Made by a program: the position numbers and the translations under genes. Below are positions 11,571 to 23,319 of a DNA stretch of 64,000 bases, piece by piece. Positions within the stretch are counted from its first letter, which is position 1; each line of letters starts with the position of its first letter. The notes below the pieces were generated by a model that worked only from the letters and a program-made list of their open reading frames with translations, was not told where the DNA came from and searched no databases. The DNA comes from Deroplatys truncata. Its lineage: Eukaryota; Arthropoda; Insecta; Mantodea; Mantidae. The stretch spans positions 215,241,290 to 215,305,289 of the forward strand of contig CM060990.1 in assembly GCA_030765065.1 (NCBI GenBank), given 5' to 3'.

Positions 11571-12550
11571 CCAACGCGCTGAACTTTCATAAACAGTCTT
11601 ATAATTTATGTATATAGTAGGAATATTTAGGGTATATTTTAGGTATAATGTCATGGATCACTTTTGAGTGGTCACCCTTTATATAAAAGTAGTAAATTCG
11701 CCACGGGCGAGAGAAAAGAATTTGTGCAGAAAATGAGTAACAAGAAATTTAAGCACATATTTACGCTCATTTATGTGTGAAAACAACTTTGACTCTTGCA
11801 AACAATTATGTAACATGTGAATTTAATATTTATAATTTGTACATTAGTTTTGATATTTCAAGTATAAGGGTTCATTCATATAATTTGTATGTCTTAATAG
11901 CTCAAGAAGGACAACAGTAAATTTAATGCATTGTGATAAAGTTTGTAAAATCCAACAAAAATAATGAATTCAAATTCGGCGATTAATGGAGAATAATTAA
12001 AACTTGTTTTTCGTATGTTACCACTATAATGTATTGTTAATGTCACATCAGAGAGCAGGCACCGCGGCCGATATTGTAGCATCTTAATTAGCTACACACA
12101 TTTGTAATTAGTTATAAGCAGTGCACACAACTTGCGTGTGAAGTGGTCTAGAAATACAGGCAATCAAGGGCTAGTGCAAGTGAATCAGTGAAATAGTGAA
12201 AAAGGGCCCAAAAATACCAGTTTTCGGTAGAGTGGGAACAGCAAACTATAGTGAAACTACTTCCGAAACCGAAGAGCAAAAAGTGTATTTTTTTCTTTTC
12301 CTTGTGCTACTTACATAGAACATAAACCCAGTCGTGCTGGACACAAAAACAATACGAAGATACGGCAACTTACAACACAATTAAATTATCTATGTCTACA
12401 ATATTTTATGTACTTGTCATTACTTCTTTTAATGTTAGATTTAAGCAGATTATTTGTGTATTATGCATTTATTATGTTTTGTTCGGGGACATTCATCTAG
12501 GTTCCAAGAATGTCCATTCTGGAATTTTCGCAACATAGCTGCGGGGCATT
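11571..12550 (+). other. Gypsy-A copy 1 3' untranslated region
   Basis: About 980 bases between integrase and LTR, AT-rich, with no ORF resembling env. It is conserved with copy 2 (about 34624-35622), including the block around 12121-12300. That block is therefore a part of the element and not flanking DNA. Confidence 0.7.
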
Positions 12551-13387
12551 TGAAAGGGGATATATAATACATATATAGGAATTATGCATATGAAAGGGGA
12601 ACCATACATATAAGAATTGTACAGTAATAATTTAAGTCACTAACATGTTAAAATATTCAGCATCTAGCACTTGTACAGAGCTGATTGTAAGAAACGGGCG
12701 AGCTAGCAAAAATTCCAGGAAAACATAAAGAGCGTACCTTTCACCAAGCCAACAGGCAGGGAACCGGTAACGATATGGAGAAATAGAAATAGAAAGAGAA
12801 AGATAGAGAAAAGAAAGAGACGGAGATATGGAACTAGCTTCACTACGCTCCAAGATGGCGCTTAAGCACACGGATCTGAAGCCACACATTCTCATACATG
12901 TTAAGGTAACACGGTCTGAGGGCCAATAGGAAACGTCGTTACATTTTAAACGCAGAGGTGAGCGTCACTATGCTCCCGTATATAAGGGCAGGCAAGGTCT
13001 CAGAGCCCACTCTCTCTCTATCACTGCTCTTCAAGAATTCACGTCGACACGAGGTGCTACAGATGCACAAGGGTGGGAATGCGTGTGCAGATAGCTAGGC
13101 TCCTGACTAATTTAAAGTAGTGGGATTATAATAATGGGAAAAGCTAGCCGCCCATAATTATTTCAATTGTGAATAAACTTCATTTATTAAGGGAAAATTG
13201 CAGTGTATTTCTTAAACTTGCCTCATCCACTATAACCTGAGAATTAATAATTAGATATAGTTAGGAATGGAATACGCAACAACCGACGAGCACCAATAGC
13301 CGAGGAAGAACACTACATATGACCACAATAACCCAGGAACGACGATTTCCCGCAACAGGTGGCACCCAACGACGATTTCCCGCTACA
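12551..13387 (+). repeat. Gypsy-A copy 1 3' LTR
   Basis: Starts TGAAAGGGGATATA and ends CCCGCTACA, matching both LTRs of copy 2 (30568-31452 and 35623-36438). It contains a TATA box (about 12979) and a candidate poly(A) signal in 'gtgaataaacttc' near 13170. The 5' end carries a 'ggggatatac..tacatataagaattgtac' subrepeat whose number varies among LTRs. Confidence 0.88.
12977..12990 (+). promoter_or_regulatory. LTR TATA box
   Basis: 'gtatataagggca' is conserved at the same position in all three Gypsy-A LTRs (about 12979, 31040 and 36056). It is followed 30-60 bases downstream by a pyrimidine-rich 'ctctctctc' stretch. It is probably the pol II promoter of the element. Confidence 0.6.
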
Positions 13388-13570
13388 ATGAGTTCTCTTT
13401 GATGTGTATAACTTTATCATCTTACAATAAAAGTCCCTATCTGATACATTCACACGACTTTCTGTAACCTTCGTGTATTAGCAGGTATACAAGCTATTCT
13501 TTTTCTATCTACTACGTTTTAACCCCAATAAACCTTGTAAAAATACCTACTTACACGTTTAGTTGTAGAT

Positions 13571-14851
13571 TGGCGCGGTCCACTCGGTAAGGGTAGTGGT
13601 GAAGTGGTGGGTGGAGAGAGAAGAGAGGGAGAGCGAGACGAAGGTGTGCGTTATAATGTCTCTTCCTCTCAAAGCGATGAGATCTTGATGTCAGGGTGTG
13701 TAGGTGTTGACGGTGATATAAATAAATTCTTGATTCCGGCTTTAAAGTTACTGTCCAATTTATTGTGATTGGTTAACATTCTGCAACTCCCCGTGACTTC
13801 GCCACAAACCACTCCAGCATAATGGACTTCTAAGTCTCTCGTACGGCGCATTGTATTTTTATATAAACACGAAAGCTTCCATTGTAGTGTTATCACTTAG
13901 TGTGATTCACTACTCAGTTGCAATACGCAACTATTCGCATGACGAAGTTGACACTGATGGTAAGTTTGCAACAGAGATGCACATGATTTTCGGAGCTTCT
14001 TTCACACTGGATATTGGCCCCCCTCTTTCGCGGTCAAGTGCTATTTCTAGTCATGTGAAATCTATTTTATTTACTATACGTGGTTTTAAATATTTTGGAA
14101 AATTATGATTGATAGTTCTCAATTCCTCGTCCTTCTGCTTCTATTCTATTCCATTAGTTTGCCAGCACAAATTTCTCGTGCACTGGTTAAGATTTAGCGA
14201 TAACGCACTGCATTTTGGCGTTCACTATTATTGCCATTAACTCCTAACTGTTTCTTATGCACGTATCTTGCAATCTTGGGAGAGTTTGCTTCCCGACAAA
14301 CTGGCAGCGGCCTTATCCCGAGGCAAGGAAAGTATTGTGGTTGACCGGATGCCTGCGTTTGTTAACCTAGGTTAAAGATCTTGGGTAATGGGTCGTCCGC
14401 TGAACCCTTAGTTTCGACTTCCAAGCATATTCTACAATTTTCCTTGTCTTCGGAATGCGCTTATATTCTCAACATTAATTTTGCTTACAGATATCATAAT
14501 AATATTAATATCAATAATTTAATTCAGTGGTGGCGAAAGCGCCACTCGCGAGGCACTGTGACTCGCAGGCCCAACTCCTTTTCTAGCCGACTATGCATTG
14601 GTTTTCCATGTGCTACTGAGTGGTGCAGCACGTGTTGCATATTTTATGACTCGAGAAAGAAAGGCATTTTCGCTATCCTTGATGTAATTAATAATCTTAA
14701 TTGCGTTTTAACGCACATAGAATCTTAAGTAATATGCATTACGTTCTCAGCGCATATAATTACTTAATACGTGAATGCATATTATTACTTAACTAATCAC
14801 TGATATGAATGCACATTATTACTTAATTGCTGATACGATTGGTCGTTTACA
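13571..14851 (-). repeat. Gypsy-B 3' LTR (left)
   Basis: A 1281-bp TG...CA repeat homologous to 23320-24383, for example 'gatgagatcttgatgtcagg' in both (about 13675 and 23420). It is some 200 bases longer than the right LTR. The difference is mainly around 14490-14720, where the right copy lacks a segment. The two LTRs are visibly divergent, so the insertion is old. Confidence 0.87.
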
Positions 14852-15474
14852 TATGCCCTCACGAAGGAAACTTCTTCGACTGAAGAAACTGACAAATATT
14901 CCTACGTTAAGTCCCGTCTGACGAGTTTACTTAATTTCCAGCCCATTTCTCTTTTGTTTATTCATATATAATCTTTCCTACGCTCTGTATGTATAGGTAT
15001 TTTATTTCGTAACACTCGCTTTTCTGTCGAAGAATGATAGTCTGTGGTGACGTCTTGCTTCCTTGTACACATTATGTTGGTTACATATATACTTATATGA
15101 CATGCGTTAAACAGCAAGCAATTTTTGTTTAGGTTGCAGGTGTTTCCTTGCCTGAAAAAATTCTTGAGTTTCCTTAAAACTAAAATACATTTAGCTACGC
15201 AGTTATGCACTTCAAACAAATTAACGCAATTATCATTAACATGCTTTTACATTGGTGGTTCGTTAGTCCGCATGTTTGACTCGACGTCCAGCATTCCTAG
15301 CTGTAAGTAAATCTAAATATTTTAATAAGTAACATTTCACCTTGATATAGACAAAAATACAAGAGCAGACCAATATTACACCATACCTTGGTATTATCTT
15401 TGAGCATACAAACATACATCAATATTACTAAAAGTTGCCCTTTTTATCAACATTTGTGGACTACAACAATTAAA

Positions 15475-15598
15475 CGTACGTACATACATACATACATACA
15501 TACATACATACATACATACATACATACATACGTGTATGCATACATGCATACTTACATACATTTATGCATACATACACACATACATACATATATACACA
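15475..15598. repeat. (TACA)n microsatellite
   Basis: A run of 'tacatacataca' with interruptions (cgtgtatgcat, ttatgc) ending directly at the mariner inverted repeat. Any ORF through it (reading THTYIHTYIH) is an artefact of the repeat. Confidence 0.9.
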
Positions 15599-16896
15599 CG
15601 AGGCGTATTCCAAAACTAAGGTCCGGTGAACAATATTTAGCGGATGGTAGGTGTGAATAACGTTTCACGCCTACAGCGCCGTCTACCGTCTCCTGAGGTT
15701 TGACGCAGTAGGCGTTTGCCAGTCGGTGAGAGCAGATCGCAATGGCCCCGACAATCGTAGATCCCACCAGTTGTGAAGTGCGCGGTGTGATTAGATTTCT
15801 GCTGGCAAAAGGATCGTCAGCTGCGGACATCCATCGTCAGTTATGCCCCGTGTATGGACCGGACATAATGAGTGACAAACAGGTTCGACACTGGGGTCCA
15901 GAATTTCGAAAAGGCCGCACAAATGTGCACGATGAACAGCGGGGTGGTAGGCCCAGTATTCGGACGACGACATCGTTGAGCAAGTGAACCAAATACTTCG
16001 AAGCGCTCGGCGTTTCACGATTAATGGTCTGGCTGATGAATTCCCAAATGTTGCCCGAACCTCACTTTACAGGATTGTGAACAGCTTGGATATCGGAAAG
16101 TTTGTGCGAGGTGGGTGCCAAAACTGCTCACCGGTCTGCACAAAGAGCAAAGAATACGTAATGCACTAATATTTTGGAGCGCTATAGACAATATGGAGAT
16201 GGTTTTTTCCACATTGTTACGGGCGATGATACATGGATAGCGTACGGGCGACGCAGAATCGAAACAACAGTCAATGCATTGTCGCCGTTACGGTTCACCT
16301 AAACCAAAAAGGTGTCAGAAATCGCCGTACACGAATCGCAAAATAATGGCTACCGTATTTTGGGATGATAAGGGCGTCCTTTTGATTGATTTCATGGACC
16401 GTGGGTCAACAATTACAGCTGGCGTGCACTGTGCAACGCTTACGTAACTAAGACGTGCGATCCAAAATTGACGCCGCAGGAAACTATCGTCTGGCATCAT
16501 CCTCCTGCACGACAACGCACGCCGAACACCGCAGCCAAAACCTAAGATAAGATTAAAGAGTTTCGTTGAGACCTCTTTGACCACCTTCCGTACAGTCCCG
16601 ACCTGGCTCCAAGCGACTATTTCCTCGTTTTACATTTGAAACGGTGGCTGGGTGGACAACGATTTCAATTCGACGAAGAACACCCTTACCAACTGGTTCA
16701 AGTCCCAGGCAGCAGACTTCTATGCAGAGGGGTTAAAGAAGCTGGTGAAGCGTTACAAAAGTGTATAGATGTGAACGGCGATTATGTGGAAAAGTAAAGG
16801 ACATATGTAGGAACATATTACTGTCAATAAAAACCTTGTCTCATGAGCAATGTATTTATTACGACCAAACGGACCTTAGTTTTGGAATACGTCTCG
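15599..16896 (+). mobile_element. mariner transposon, decayed
   Basis: About 1.3 kb, with near-perfect terminal inverted repeats of about 28 bp: 'cgaggcgtattccaaaact' at the left, and its inverted counterpart ending 'ggaatacgtctcg' at 16896. A TA follows on the right (16897-16898). The left flank has CA, perhaps mutated or altered by the adjoining microsatellite. Length and transposase motifs fit the mariner family of the Tc1/mariner superfamily. Confidence 0.9.
15742..16797 (+). pseudogene. mariner transposase pseudogene
   Basis: Would cut and paste the element. An N-terminal helix-turn-helix domain is readable from MAPTIVDPTSCEVRG to QRGGRPSIRTTT (15742-15970). Catalytic motifs survive in scattered frames: VTGDDTW (first Asp, about 16217-16237), LLHDNAR (second Asp, about 16500-16520) and PYSPDLAPSDYF (third Asp, about 16590-16625). 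The spacing is typical of DD34D mariner. Several stops and frameshifts lie between them. It is about 350 codons in total, the usual family length. Confidence 0.88.
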
Positions 16897-17344
16897 TACA
16901 TTCCGTTGTTTTGCAACATAGTGGTTCAGTTTTCCTTTTGTTTTCACCACTGGTTACAGGTTATATGAACATTAGTCGAGGGTTGTGGCTACAGTCTGCC
17001 TGGCTGTGACCGTCCTTTATGTATCACTTCTTTCATTCATTACATCTTTTGTTCACCTTCTGGGTCCAACTACCTCACTCAGGTGTGTATTGTTTGCACT
17101 ACAGTTCGTATACAAACCAACAAAATATCACCCCAATCTCACTTACATTGGCATTCATTCTATTCATTGCCTTAATATTTAAGTGCACATAGTTTGATTA
17201 TTATTCTAACATAGTATAACCCACACTTTTCAGTCTGATTAACTTTGTTTGCCAAAACCATTGATATACTCAACTATACACTACACAATATAATTCTAAG
17301 GATCACTAATTTAATTTATTAAGTACATTCACTTCGTTCTTAAC

Positions 17345-18530
17345 AGTCCTATGCCGTTAGCCTCCGATACTCACGCATCAATACCTTCAATAACGCTAGT
17401 GATTGTATGTGACTCGTTATATGGTCGTAACAAACATAAGTTATATTTGCCAAATAATTTGCCTGTCCTAGGATTGCGAAGCGTGTAAGTTCCGTCTCGT
17501 AATTGTTCCACAATTACATAAGGCCCTTTCCAAGTCATGTTCATACGTTGGTATATTTTCTTAAATAAAGATGATTTGTCGAAGTTTCTGACAGTTCTTT
17601 ATATCCCTGTCTCGGAACACATTTATGCTTATACCTCCTCTTTTCTGTTTCTGATCTCCGCGTGTCTTTGGATTCTTTGATAGGCCCATTGAATTCGCTC
17701 AGCTTTGATTTCACTTACAGTCGGTACCGCGCTCGATATCCCTGTGTTCCCATGCAATTGCACCGGTGCATAATTTGTGTTGCAGTTTATGCTGTGGTTC
17801 ATAACCCATTCAATATATGTTATGTATTCTGGCCAGCTAGTGTGACGGGTGTTCGCTGCCACGCAAAGATATACTGTGAGATCTTTCATGATCCATTCCC
17901 AGGGTTGATTCGGGGTGGTAATAACTTGTATAATTTGATTCCTATTGCTTTAATTTCATTAATGAACTTCTTTTTTCCATGAATCGTGGCGATGTCTACT
18001 AAAATGGCATCCATCTTACAGTAATTAGGCACATAATTCTGCGATATTTTCCTCGCGCATATAATACTGGTTTAACTGGATAGGATTTCACAAATTTACC
18101 CATAACATCTATTAGCACAAAATATACTTAAGTCATGTTCGCGCTTGGGGTAACGGACCATGGCCATCCGCAGCCACCAGACATTGTGGCCGCTCTCTTA
18201 ATGTGACTCGAGGGGGTAGATAAAATTTAATGTTGAGTGACTTAGCGTTTTGACAGATATCACACGTGGAAATGTAACTCCTCACTTTCCTTCCAAGTCG
18301 CGATATATTTATAAATGCTCTTTAATCATTAACATTGTTTTCTCAGTTACTGAATGAATAAGTGCGTCGTGGTAGGCCTGTATCACTAACCCTTCTAGCA
18401 CTGCAGGCATATATGCTCTCCATGATGGGTTTTCCTTCCCCTATAATATTATATAACATGCCATTCACTGTAACATATTTTCCGTTATTATGTTCATTTA
18501 CAGAAGGTGCATTCTCCAATATCTCGTCGT
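17345..18530 (-). pseudogene. Gypsy-B integrase
   Basis: Integrase remnant at the 3' end of pol. The clearest run is 17889-17629 with WVMNHSINCNTNYAPVQLHGN, the counterpart of NNSVNATTGYAPVQLQFG in Gypsy-A. The C-terminal tail reads toward 17345. Upstream portions up to about 18530 are in broken frames. The identification rests on position after ribonuclease H and similarity to the Gypsy-A integrase. Confidence 0.72.
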
Positions 18531-19104
18531 TTAACTGATTTTCCTTACTTTCTTCATCTCATCAGCGACACGATTGTTCAACTTTAAGTCTAATTTCAAC
18601 ACATTGATTTTTCGTTGAGTACTTCCGTGTGTTTCAGACAAATTTCCTCCCACTTGTAGCCGACATAACATGTCGCTAAAAATGTTCGGACTGCCTGGTA
18701 TATATCGCATTTCTATATCATGAGTCATTGTCTCGTAAATATACCTGGAAATTTTGCTGCTTGTCAATTTGCAACTCTTTATAAATGACAAATGTAGTCG
18801 GTAAAATGATTATACGCCTATTGTACATAAATTGTCAGACTTTTGGAATGCAAAGTAAATACCTCCAATATCCTGCGCTGTAATTCGGCTTATTTTATCT
18901 CTCCATGACAGTGCTCTGGACGCGGTGGCTAAAATTTTAGGTTCCGCCTTTTATGTCTTCTGAGCACTATGCATCCAAAGGCAAGCAATGACGTGTCAGT
19001 ACAAAGCTGATATGGCAAATCCATACGTGGACGTTTCAGTAACTCTGCAATACGAAACAGTTTCTTAAGGGTGCATTCGCTTCCTGGAAGTTGGTAGCTT
19101 GTGG
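18531..19104 (-). pseudogene. Gypsy-B ribonuclease H
   Basis: Ribonuclease H remnant. 18791-18531 reads SFIKSCKLTSSKISRYIYE and the end motif PNIFSDMLCRL, aligning with ECKLTSSKISRYIHE and VNVSSDVLSRL of Gypsy-A. The N-terminal half is degenerate between about 18800 and 19100. Confidence 0.75.
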
Positions 19105-19312
19105 GCAGGAGAATTGCAGCTTCGTTTGCGTTTTATCTGGAAACGTTAGGGACCCCGTCCATGCTTGCCTACGTTGGCATCCGGATCTGGTCGCCCTTCG
19201 AGTACCTCACCTCATCCCTCCCTCCCAGAGGTAACGCTGGAAGCACAATGGGCCGATTAGCCCGCGTGCGGTGCTCCGACCCGGTTCCAGGGGCTCTTCC
19301 ATCGATGAGGAC
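19105..19312. other. GC-rich foreign segment inside Gypsy-B pol
   Basis: About 200 bases that do not match the Gypsy pol reading and are markedly richer in G+C than the surroundings (for example 'ctccctcccagaggtaacgc'). It sits between the RT connection segment, which ends near 19320, and the ribonuclease H. It has an open frame on the plus strand but nothing recognisable in it. Probably an insertion of unknown origin. Confidence 0.45.
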
Positions 19313-20260
19313 CGTCAATGAGAATGATATGTACCTTTACCTTTTAGGGGTGCAGACGCGTTAGCGTAATTTATTAAGAAGCGGTTCTGATGTCGCAACA
19401 CATCCAAATATTTCTTTACTTGTTTTGCGTTTTGGGACACGGAATTTTCAATATGCTTCCACGCGTTCCGGATCAGATGATAATAGTTTCTCCTGTGATT
19501 ATGTAACATAAAACCTTGACGTTAATGACGAAAAATTCACATTTGTTTTCAATTTAATGTCATGCAACATTCTTTTAGTCTACACAACACAAAATCTATG
19601 CGCTGTAAATGTGCATCGATCTCCGAATCACAGATTAGTATGTTGTCCTCATAGTGCGATGTATAATGTTCTGTTTGCCTTCCCAGTATTTTGTGCATTG
19701 CACACAAGAAAGCATATCCGCTGTTTATCATCCTAAAGGCTGTTCTGGAAAATTGGTATAATTTCCCTTGGTGAATAAACCAAGTATACTTCCGTAATGC
19801 TGGATTTAATGGCATCTGTGAATATGAATTATTTAAGTCCACTGACGTAAACCGCTAATGAGTACCAAAACCGGCTAAGATCTGCTCGATACTCTGTCCG
19901 AAAATTCTCGGGTTTAATGCAATGATTAAGTTTTCGAGCGTCAATGGTAGGTCTCACTGTGTCTTTTTTTCGAAGTATACAAAGAGGATAAACGTACAAA
20001 ATCTGACACTTCAATTATTTTGTTTCTCAACATTTCCTCAATTTTTATGTTTACTGCCTCCCGTAATTCATGGGGTATTGCTCTACGTTTATGTTGGAAG
20101 GGTGAGACATCTTTGATTTCGAAACAGTATACACATGCGTTACATGATCTTGTCCTGTTTTAAACACGTCAGGGTGTCTCGTCAATATGCGAAAAAATTC
20201 CTCTTTCTGAGTTTTGTATAAGTATTCAATGCATTCGACCTTCCTACATCTCCTTGTCAT
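19313..20260 (-). pseudogene. Gypsy-B reverse transcriptase
   Basis: Reverse transcriptase remnant. It shows DTVRPTIDARKLNHCIKPENFRTE (about 19960-19890; only part is quoted as readable), a palm region near 19700, and HYEDNILICDSEIDAHLQRIDFVL (about 19660-19590), where the catalytic YxDD box has become YEDN. Stops occur at about 20050, 19830, 19550 and 19510. The thumb/connection reads QVKKYLDVLRHQNRFLINY near 19420-19370. Confidence 0.8.
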
Positions 20261-20269
20261 TATTAACGC

Positions 20270-21061
20270 CTATCCTCTGTCTACCTGCATCTCAAAACTT
20301 GTTTGTTCTCGGTATGTTCCCTCTCTTTCTACGCTGAACCCGCAGTAATGTACCAATTCCTCACATCGATCAGCTGATTGCTCTACAATTCCTTCGCGTG
20401 TTTCATCTTCCACGTCAATTTGGAGTATAAACATTGTATCAATTTTCGCGCACACTACAATTCTTATGTATTCTATAAAGAATTCCTCATTCTCCAGTTG
20501 CGCCTCCAAATCCGTCATAACAATTTTCTTCATTTCTGAAGCTTACAAATGGCGTTGTTACTTCGACTTCCCGTTTTCTAAAACTTACCGATGAGCTTTT
20601 GTAGCCAGTTAAAGCATTAAGACAGGTTAACAGGTCACTTGCTACTATGATCTGTTACGAATAGATTAATTACCAAACATACAAACTTGATGGTGACGTT
20701 GTTTACTGCGGCAGTTATTAAAATTGTTGCGTTATTCTTTGTTTAGCTCGTCCGATAACCATTATGCAATATGCACCGTTTACCGGGAGTGTTTGAATCT
20801 TTTCGTTTTTCATTTTATATGCTCGAATATGGCCAGGATACATACACTAATGGATGCTCCCGTGTCAATAGAAACATGATACGCTTCGCTTGCCACGTTC
20901 ATTCTGACTCGTGTTTCTGTGATTTCTTGTGAGTTTGTGATATTGTTTAAATTGACTTCACTGTTATGCCCAATGTTAGTTTGTTCATCCCCTGTGCAAT
21001 TTGTGATCTCACATGTATTCTCCGGGGCTGGATACGGGGACTTTTCTATTCTACTTTGCAT
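20270..21061 (-). pseudogene. Gypsy-B aspartic protease and protease-RT linker
   Basis: Protease active site VSIDTGASISVCILAIF at about 20880-20815, equivalent to LLDTGANISVC in Gypsy-A. The following linker (20533-20270, acidic, EDETREGIVEQSADRCEELVHY) corresponds to the linker at 8600-8960 in Gypsy-A. Frame is lost between 20810 and 20540. Confidence 0.76.
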
Positions 21062-22882
21062 TAGTTTTCCTGATTTCGTGATGTGTTACCATCACGTAAA
21101 TCAGTGGTCTGATTCACACTAACTTGCCCTATCGACGCGTTGTTCGGGGTTCGTGGGCGTTGTGGTTGTACGGTTTCGTACGTCGGGCTACGCCGACCGG
21201 ATGATCCAGTTATCCACCCTGTTCGATCTTCCCTGGGTGGTGACGTATTAAATGCGTGAGGTGTCCTAATTTGTTCATAATTATCCCTGCGGCGTCTATT
21301 TCCTCCCCCACCTCGCGAAAATTTCATGAATTGAATCGCATGATTGTTGTATGCCTAGGGGTTTGCCTCCTTTCGTAATACCCTCGGCTTTCCCCTTGTC
21401 TGTAATATGTTTTCCCGTTATTCGGGAATGAATTCTCATGTCGTTGCCTGACATCCTATGCACGTTTTGACTGTTGGTTGTCCTCGTCCCATCTGAGCAT
21501 CGCTCATAAAGTATGCTTTCGGTAATTAAGTCTGCCTTAGTTCCCGTGTCCCAGTGGCATTCCCTTGAAGTGCTGACATTAACACTGGTGCTTTGCTCAG
21601 CATTCTAGGTCTGGCAATTACGAGATGGTGCCTTATATTATCGGGAAAATGATGGCTCATTGAAGCTATGAATTCACCATTGGGCATCGGCGGTTGTAAC
21701 AATTCGCCCAATTGCGCAAGTCGCAAGAAGTAATCTAGCATCGACTCTTTAATGTTGGGATGGTATCTTCCATGGTTTGTCTCGTTTCGCACTTTCAACT
21801 GCGCAATTTGCGACCAGAATTTATGTAGGAATGCGGCCCTGAAATGTTCATACAATGTATGATCACTGATTGTCATTCTGAACAATTCAGAGACCGACCT
21901 AAGAGATCTCAACGTACTAATACAATTCTGGAATTACCCTTAATGCAAAATATGACTCTAAATCATTTATGCAATGTTTCGCGTTATCGTGAGAGCTATC
22001 GAACGTTGAAACCGGGATTTCATTAAAAATGATGCTTGAATAGGAGCTTGCTGCAAGTTTCCGGTTATACTACAGTCACATGATTTTAATTCTATGCGAG
22101 GTGAGGCCGAGGGAGCAATAGAATGATCACATGTCCTTTCCTCTGCACTTATATTAACATTCATACTAGTTAGAGCGGAAGCGTTAATCTGCCTTTGACC
22201 TGATGTTACCCTATTTACAGCTTCTCGCCTGTATTCAATTTCCTTTCATTTTGATTCTAATGTAGTAACTGTTTCCCTTTGAACAGCGGCGACTTGTGAT
22301 AGCTTTCCTTAAGCTCTGCATTTTCACGTAATTGTATGTTTTTATGTGCCTCGATTACTGATCTTATTGTCTCCAGATCACCACGTACCTGTGACTCAAG
22401 TGCCTGTTGGCGGTTTTCTAGCTCAACACAAGTAGCCCTTGTCTTCTGTACTTCGGTTGCCATTTGCTGTTTCATACCTTCTACATCACTTGTGTGGACC
22501 TCTTCATTCTGTACTAATTGTATTTCCTACTGCATAGAATGTTGCTCCCTACTTTGATTTCCTTTAATACACTCAACATCAGATTTAGCAACCTATTTCC
22601 TAATCGAGTTTGCTGTTTGGCGATTCTAGTTTCTACAAATTGCAATAACAATTGCAATAACTCCACCTGACTGGCAATTCTCTGTTATATTTGTTGTTTT
22701 AACTGTTCACCCTAACTGGTTATCCTACTCTATAATAAGTTAATCTGCTCAAACATTTTTTGCATCATAACTTCTACTGTTCCCCGTTGGTTAGTGCTTC
22801 CCTGTACATTGTTTTCTGTTTGTTCCGTATCGTTTCCTACTGCTTCTTTTCCTCCTACTCTAATTTTATTATGGTTCTCCAT
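21062..22882 (-). pseudogene. gag: Gypsy-B gag
   Basis: Starts at ATG 22882 (MENHNKIRVGGKE). It is a coiled-coil N-terminal region in broken frames (22475-22257: ELENRQQALESQVRGDLETI). A capsid-like core lies at 21912-21526 (TLYEHFRAAFLHKFW). A basic, arginine-rich C-terminal tail lies at 21327-21061 (GGGNRRRRDNYEQIRTPH). As in Gypsy-A, there are no CCHC knuckles. A Gln/Leu-rich coiled-coil gag seems to be a feature shared by both families. Confidence 0.8.
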
Positions 22883-23299
22883 CAGAATTTGTGGTTTCTA
22901 ATTACCAATTTTACCACTTCTTATATCCATATGTTGACTTCCTTTACCTTGCTTTAATTCCTATTTGCTACACAACATGAGCTAATTTAACATACTAGCT
23001 ATTTTGATTGGTATAATTTTGACTTACTACTTGATGTGATGTTCAATGTGACGGTGTCGCCGACCTTCTTCTCCACTTCACTGGACACTTAAAAGAAATT
23101 ACACTACACAAGAGAATGTTGTTTTATGTGTCGTTCGTGTTACTTTCTGTTGCTGCATCAATGTCCTCTCTACTGTACCTACGTCGTTACACTGCGTGTT
23201 CAAGGTTGCTCAGCTTTTCCTGAACCATTTCCGGCTCTGTTTTCATCGTTCTGCTGTATTTCAGGGTTGATTCTGTGTTGTCACTCCGTCTTACTCCAG

Positions 23300-23319
23300 C
23301 CCGACACGTTGGGTTGCCA
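23300..23319 (-). promoter_or_regulatory. Gypsy-B primer binding site
   Basis: Directly inside the 5' LTR, the minus strand reads TGGCAACCCAACGTGTCGGG. The TGG start complements a tRNA 3' CCA end. The particular tRNA cannot be named by eye. Confidence 0.55.

Larger units (their letters stand above)
1..13387 (+). mobile_element. Gypsy-type LTR retrotransposon, Gypsy-A copy 1 (5' end outside window, LINE nested inside)
   Basis: Reading rightward it shows gag, aspartic protease, reverse transcriptase, ribonuclease H and integrase, followed by a long 3' untranslated stretch and a TG...CA LTR. The window starts inside the leader: bases 1-100 match the leader of copy 2 from about 31566, so the 5' LTR lies to the left. 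The protease region is broken by LINE A. All reading frames carry stops or shifts, so the copy is dead. The domain order with integrase last, and the long coiled-coil gag without CCHC knuckles, place it in the Gypsy (Metaviridae-like) group. No env-like ORF is seen between integrase and LTR. Confidence 0.9.
14852..17344 (-). other. Gypsy-B 3' untranslated region with microsatellite and mariner
   Basis: Non-coding part of Gypsy-B between the integrase end and the 3' LTR. Apart from the mariner (15599-16896) and the tetranucleotide run (15475-15598) I see no gene in it. Confidence 0.65.

Noticed and set aside
11571-12550. Possible env gene in Gypsy-A
   Set aside because: No signal peptide, membrane segment or furin-like site in any frame; the stretch is AT-rich and conserved only as untranslated sequence.
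15475-15598. Possible CRISPR-like array
   Set aside because: Simple tetranucleotide repeat without spacers; the window is eukaryotic.
15388-15660. Open frame reading repeated YIHT
   Set aside because: Translation of the TACA microsatellite plus the mariner end; no start context or homology.
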